This document shows, piece by piece, positions 30,177-35,754 of a DNA stretch of 35,754 bases. This DNA is from Clostridiales bacterium. GTDB lineage: Bacteria; Bacillota; Clostridia; Oscillospirales; Oscillospiraceae. A program made the translations under genes and the position numbers. The notes beneath the pieces were generated by a model. It did no database searches, was not told the DNA's origin, and saw nothing but the letters and a program-made list of their open reading frames with translations. How positions within the stretch are numbered: position 1 is the stretch's first letter; every line of letters starts with the position of its first letter. The stretch covers positions 1 to 35,754 of the forward strand of contig SFEG01000018.1 in assembly GCA_004558025.1 (NCBI GenBank), read 5' to 3'.

Positions 30177-30517
30177 TGTATTGCGGCGGCCGCTGCAAGC
30201 GCCGCGGAATAAATTCGGTGGCGCTGCATTTTTGCCTGCTGATCCTTGGCCATGTGGCAGTCGGCAATGAGAACGACGCTTATCGCAAAGGCCGCAAAGC
30301 CGCTCAAGGTTTTGAAGCGGCCTGTCTTCTGCGCCGTTGCCATATGCGCGAGCGCCGCGAGAAAATACGCGCCGCTTGCCACCTCGTGTGCCTGCATCAT
30401 GACGGCGTTCGCCTTGTGCATGCCGAGCTTGCGCAGCGGATATTTCACCATAAGCGCCGCGAGCGAAGCTGCCGCGGTGCAGCCCGATGCTTTGTGGATC
30501 ATTGTTTTCGTGTTCAT
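30167..30517 (-). CDS. Small membrane protein of unknown function
   Basis: 116 residues from ATG 30517 (GAAAGGACG upstream). The sequence is Ala-rich with three or four hydrophobic stretches (about 7-22, 45-60, 70-90 and 102-115), and His and Met throughout (MIHKASGCTA, MMQAHEVASG, ADCHMAKDQQ). I do not recognise the family. It ends HSF and TAG, where TCTTTTTAG is the repeat arm of copy 11. Confidence 0.65.
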   Translation of the reverse strand: MNTKTMIHKASGCTAAASLAALMVKYPLRKLGMHKANAVMMQAHEVASGAYFLAALAHMATAQKTGRFKTLSGFAAFAISVVLIADCHMAKDQQAKMQRHRIYSAALAAAAAIHSF

Positions 30518-30665
30518 AATCGTCCTTTCAGCGGCGCACATACGTTGCACCTATACATATTTTACATCAGCCCGGTGTCAAAGCTGCGCATAAGACTGCG
30601 GCAAGCGGGCGGGCAAGATAAGCTCCCTACACGGTGCGGCACAGTCGCACGCCTCCGGCTATCGA

Positions 30666-33203
<2,538 letters not shown>

Positions 33204-33204
33204 T

Positions 33205-33372
33205 TTTTCAGTAGCGCTTTGGCGCTCCTCCTATACATTTATTGCGTCAGCCCGACCGTAGAGCGCGGAGAAAACCGCAGTTCTCACGGGGAGCGGCAGA
33301 CTAACGGTTTTGTCGGTATCCTCGACACCGGGCACCGGCAATTACCGTATCCGCAGCTGCGTCAATGCGCCA

Positions 33373-33378
<6 letters not shown>
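33205..33378 (-). repeat. Interspersed repeat element, copy 13 (between gyrB and gyrA)
   Basis: Arms TTTTTTCAGTAGCGCTTTGG ... CCTATACATTTATTGCG and CGGCAATTACCGTATCCGCA ... AATGCGCCACTAAAAG; interior AGAGCGCGGAGAAAACCGCA and GTCGGTATCCTCGACACCGG. The whole gyrB-gyrA gap is this element; it gives gyrB its TAG stop and gyrA its upstream ribosome-site region. Confidence 0.87.
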
Positions 33379-35304
<1,926 letters not shown>

Positions 35305-35377
35305 TTTATATCGCCTTTCAATGTAATTTGCTTCGGAAGTAAAAAAGTCTCTTCATATATACCCTGTTTTCGGGCGA

Positions 35378-35408
35378 AACTTGTACGTTTGCGTACAAGT
35401 TAATTTTT
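35378..35408. promoter_or_regulatory. 10-bp palindrome upstream of gyrB
   Basis: AACTTGTACG-TTTG-CGTACAAGTT (35378-35401), followed on the plus strand by AATTTTT. As a plus-strand terminator it has no upstream plus gene in this window; it lies about 75 nt before gyrB, near a TATATAT -10-like stretch on the minus strand, so an operator is an alternative. Confidence 0.5.
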
Positions 35409-35565
35409 AGAGGCGCTTTGACGCTCCTACCGATACGGTTATTGCGGTAGCCCGGTATCGAAGTTTCCGACGAAACCGGGAAACTGCCGCTTCACGATAG
35501 TGCGATGCAAATATTGTGGGTGCCCGGTTCGGGACAACGGAATAAACCATAATGTTTCGCGTCCC
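35404..35565 (+). repeat. Interspersed repeat element, copy 14 (left part)
   Basis: Left arm TTTTTAGAGGCGCTTTGACG ... CCGATACGGTTATTGCGG ... CCCGGTATCGAAGTTTCCG, then CGGGAAACTGCCGCTTCACG and CCATAATGTTTCGCGTCCCG. It is interrupted by IS30 transposase sequence at about 35566. Confidence 0.83.
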
Positions 35566-35754
35566 GTAAAGCCGAAGACAGCAACGCCGAGACGCACAAG
35601 CCATGGCAGCGCGGTACGAACGAAAACACGAACGGCCTGCTGCCCTTTTTCTCCCCAAAGGGCTATGATTTTCGCTCTCTGTCGCAGGCACAGCTGGACG
35701 TGGTCGTTGATCTTTTGAACGACCGCCCGAGAAAATGCCTCGGTTGGAAAACTC
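35566..35754 (+). pseudogene. IS30-family transposase, C-terminal fragment (runs off the window)
   Basis: In frame from about 35568: AETHKPWQRGTNENTNGLLP, then FSPKGYDF and LDVVVDLLNDRPRKCLGWKT, the third catalytic region (the E of DDE lies near RGTNENTNG) of IS30 transposases. There is no start and no N-terminal HTH; it begins abruptly inside a repeat element. The final ~70 bp match 28730-28800 almost perfectly. Confidence 0.8.

Overview
The window looks like an origin-proximal piece of a spore-forming, low-GC-lineage but fairly GC-rich clostridial chromosome, most likely an Oscillospiraceae-type gut bacterium. Support for this comes from a germination protease gene (gpr) beside parA-parB-serS, three parS sites, gyrB-gyrA, mscL, and Shine-Dalgarno-driven genes throughout. 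No dnaA or rRNA is present, so the lineage call is an inference from gene content.

Layout. (1) 1-8046 is an accessory, partly decayed zone: a rubrerythrin tail, an amidohydrolase, a truncated ANTAR-type response regulator, a chimeric DUF6809 ORF, a Bro-N/Fic AMPylase, an ArsC/Spx-like protein, a flavodoxin, a broken ribbon-helix-helix gene, a broken serine resolvase, a zinc-ribbon membrane protein, degenerate sequence, a small DNA-binding-like ORF and the last ~40 codons of a DUF3427-type helicase. (2) 8217-11220 is a shrunken integrative element sitting in the 3' end of rpsI. It keeps duplicated rpsI ends, an in-frame ParB-tyrosine-integrase fusion, a ParA gene split onto opposite strands by an apparent inversion, and a candidate structured RNA. 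(3) 11203-35754 is core chromosome: rplM-rpsI, a TtcA-like thiolase, a GDPD phosphodiesterase, two CobW-family metallochaperone GTPases divergent from a Vat-type acetyltransferase, a D-Ala-D-Ala carboxypeptidase, two MgtC-like membrane proteins, mscL, serS, parB, parA, gpr, rpsT, an ABC exporter, rnhA with a SHOCT protein, a small membrane protein, gyrA and gyrB.

The most striking signal is a family of at least 14 interspersed elements (full copies about 170-290 bp) between the core genes. Each has imperfect ~50-bp terminal inverted repeats beginning TTTTTAGAGGCGC and ending GCGCCTCTAAAAA. They abut gene ends so tightly that they supply stop codons and last residues for several proteins (including an SEANF ending on two unrelated proteins), the acidic C-terminal tail of GyrA, and the translation-initiation region of gyrA. 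Smaller palindromes and IS30-transposase remnants are nested in or beside them. I do not recognise the family as a named one.
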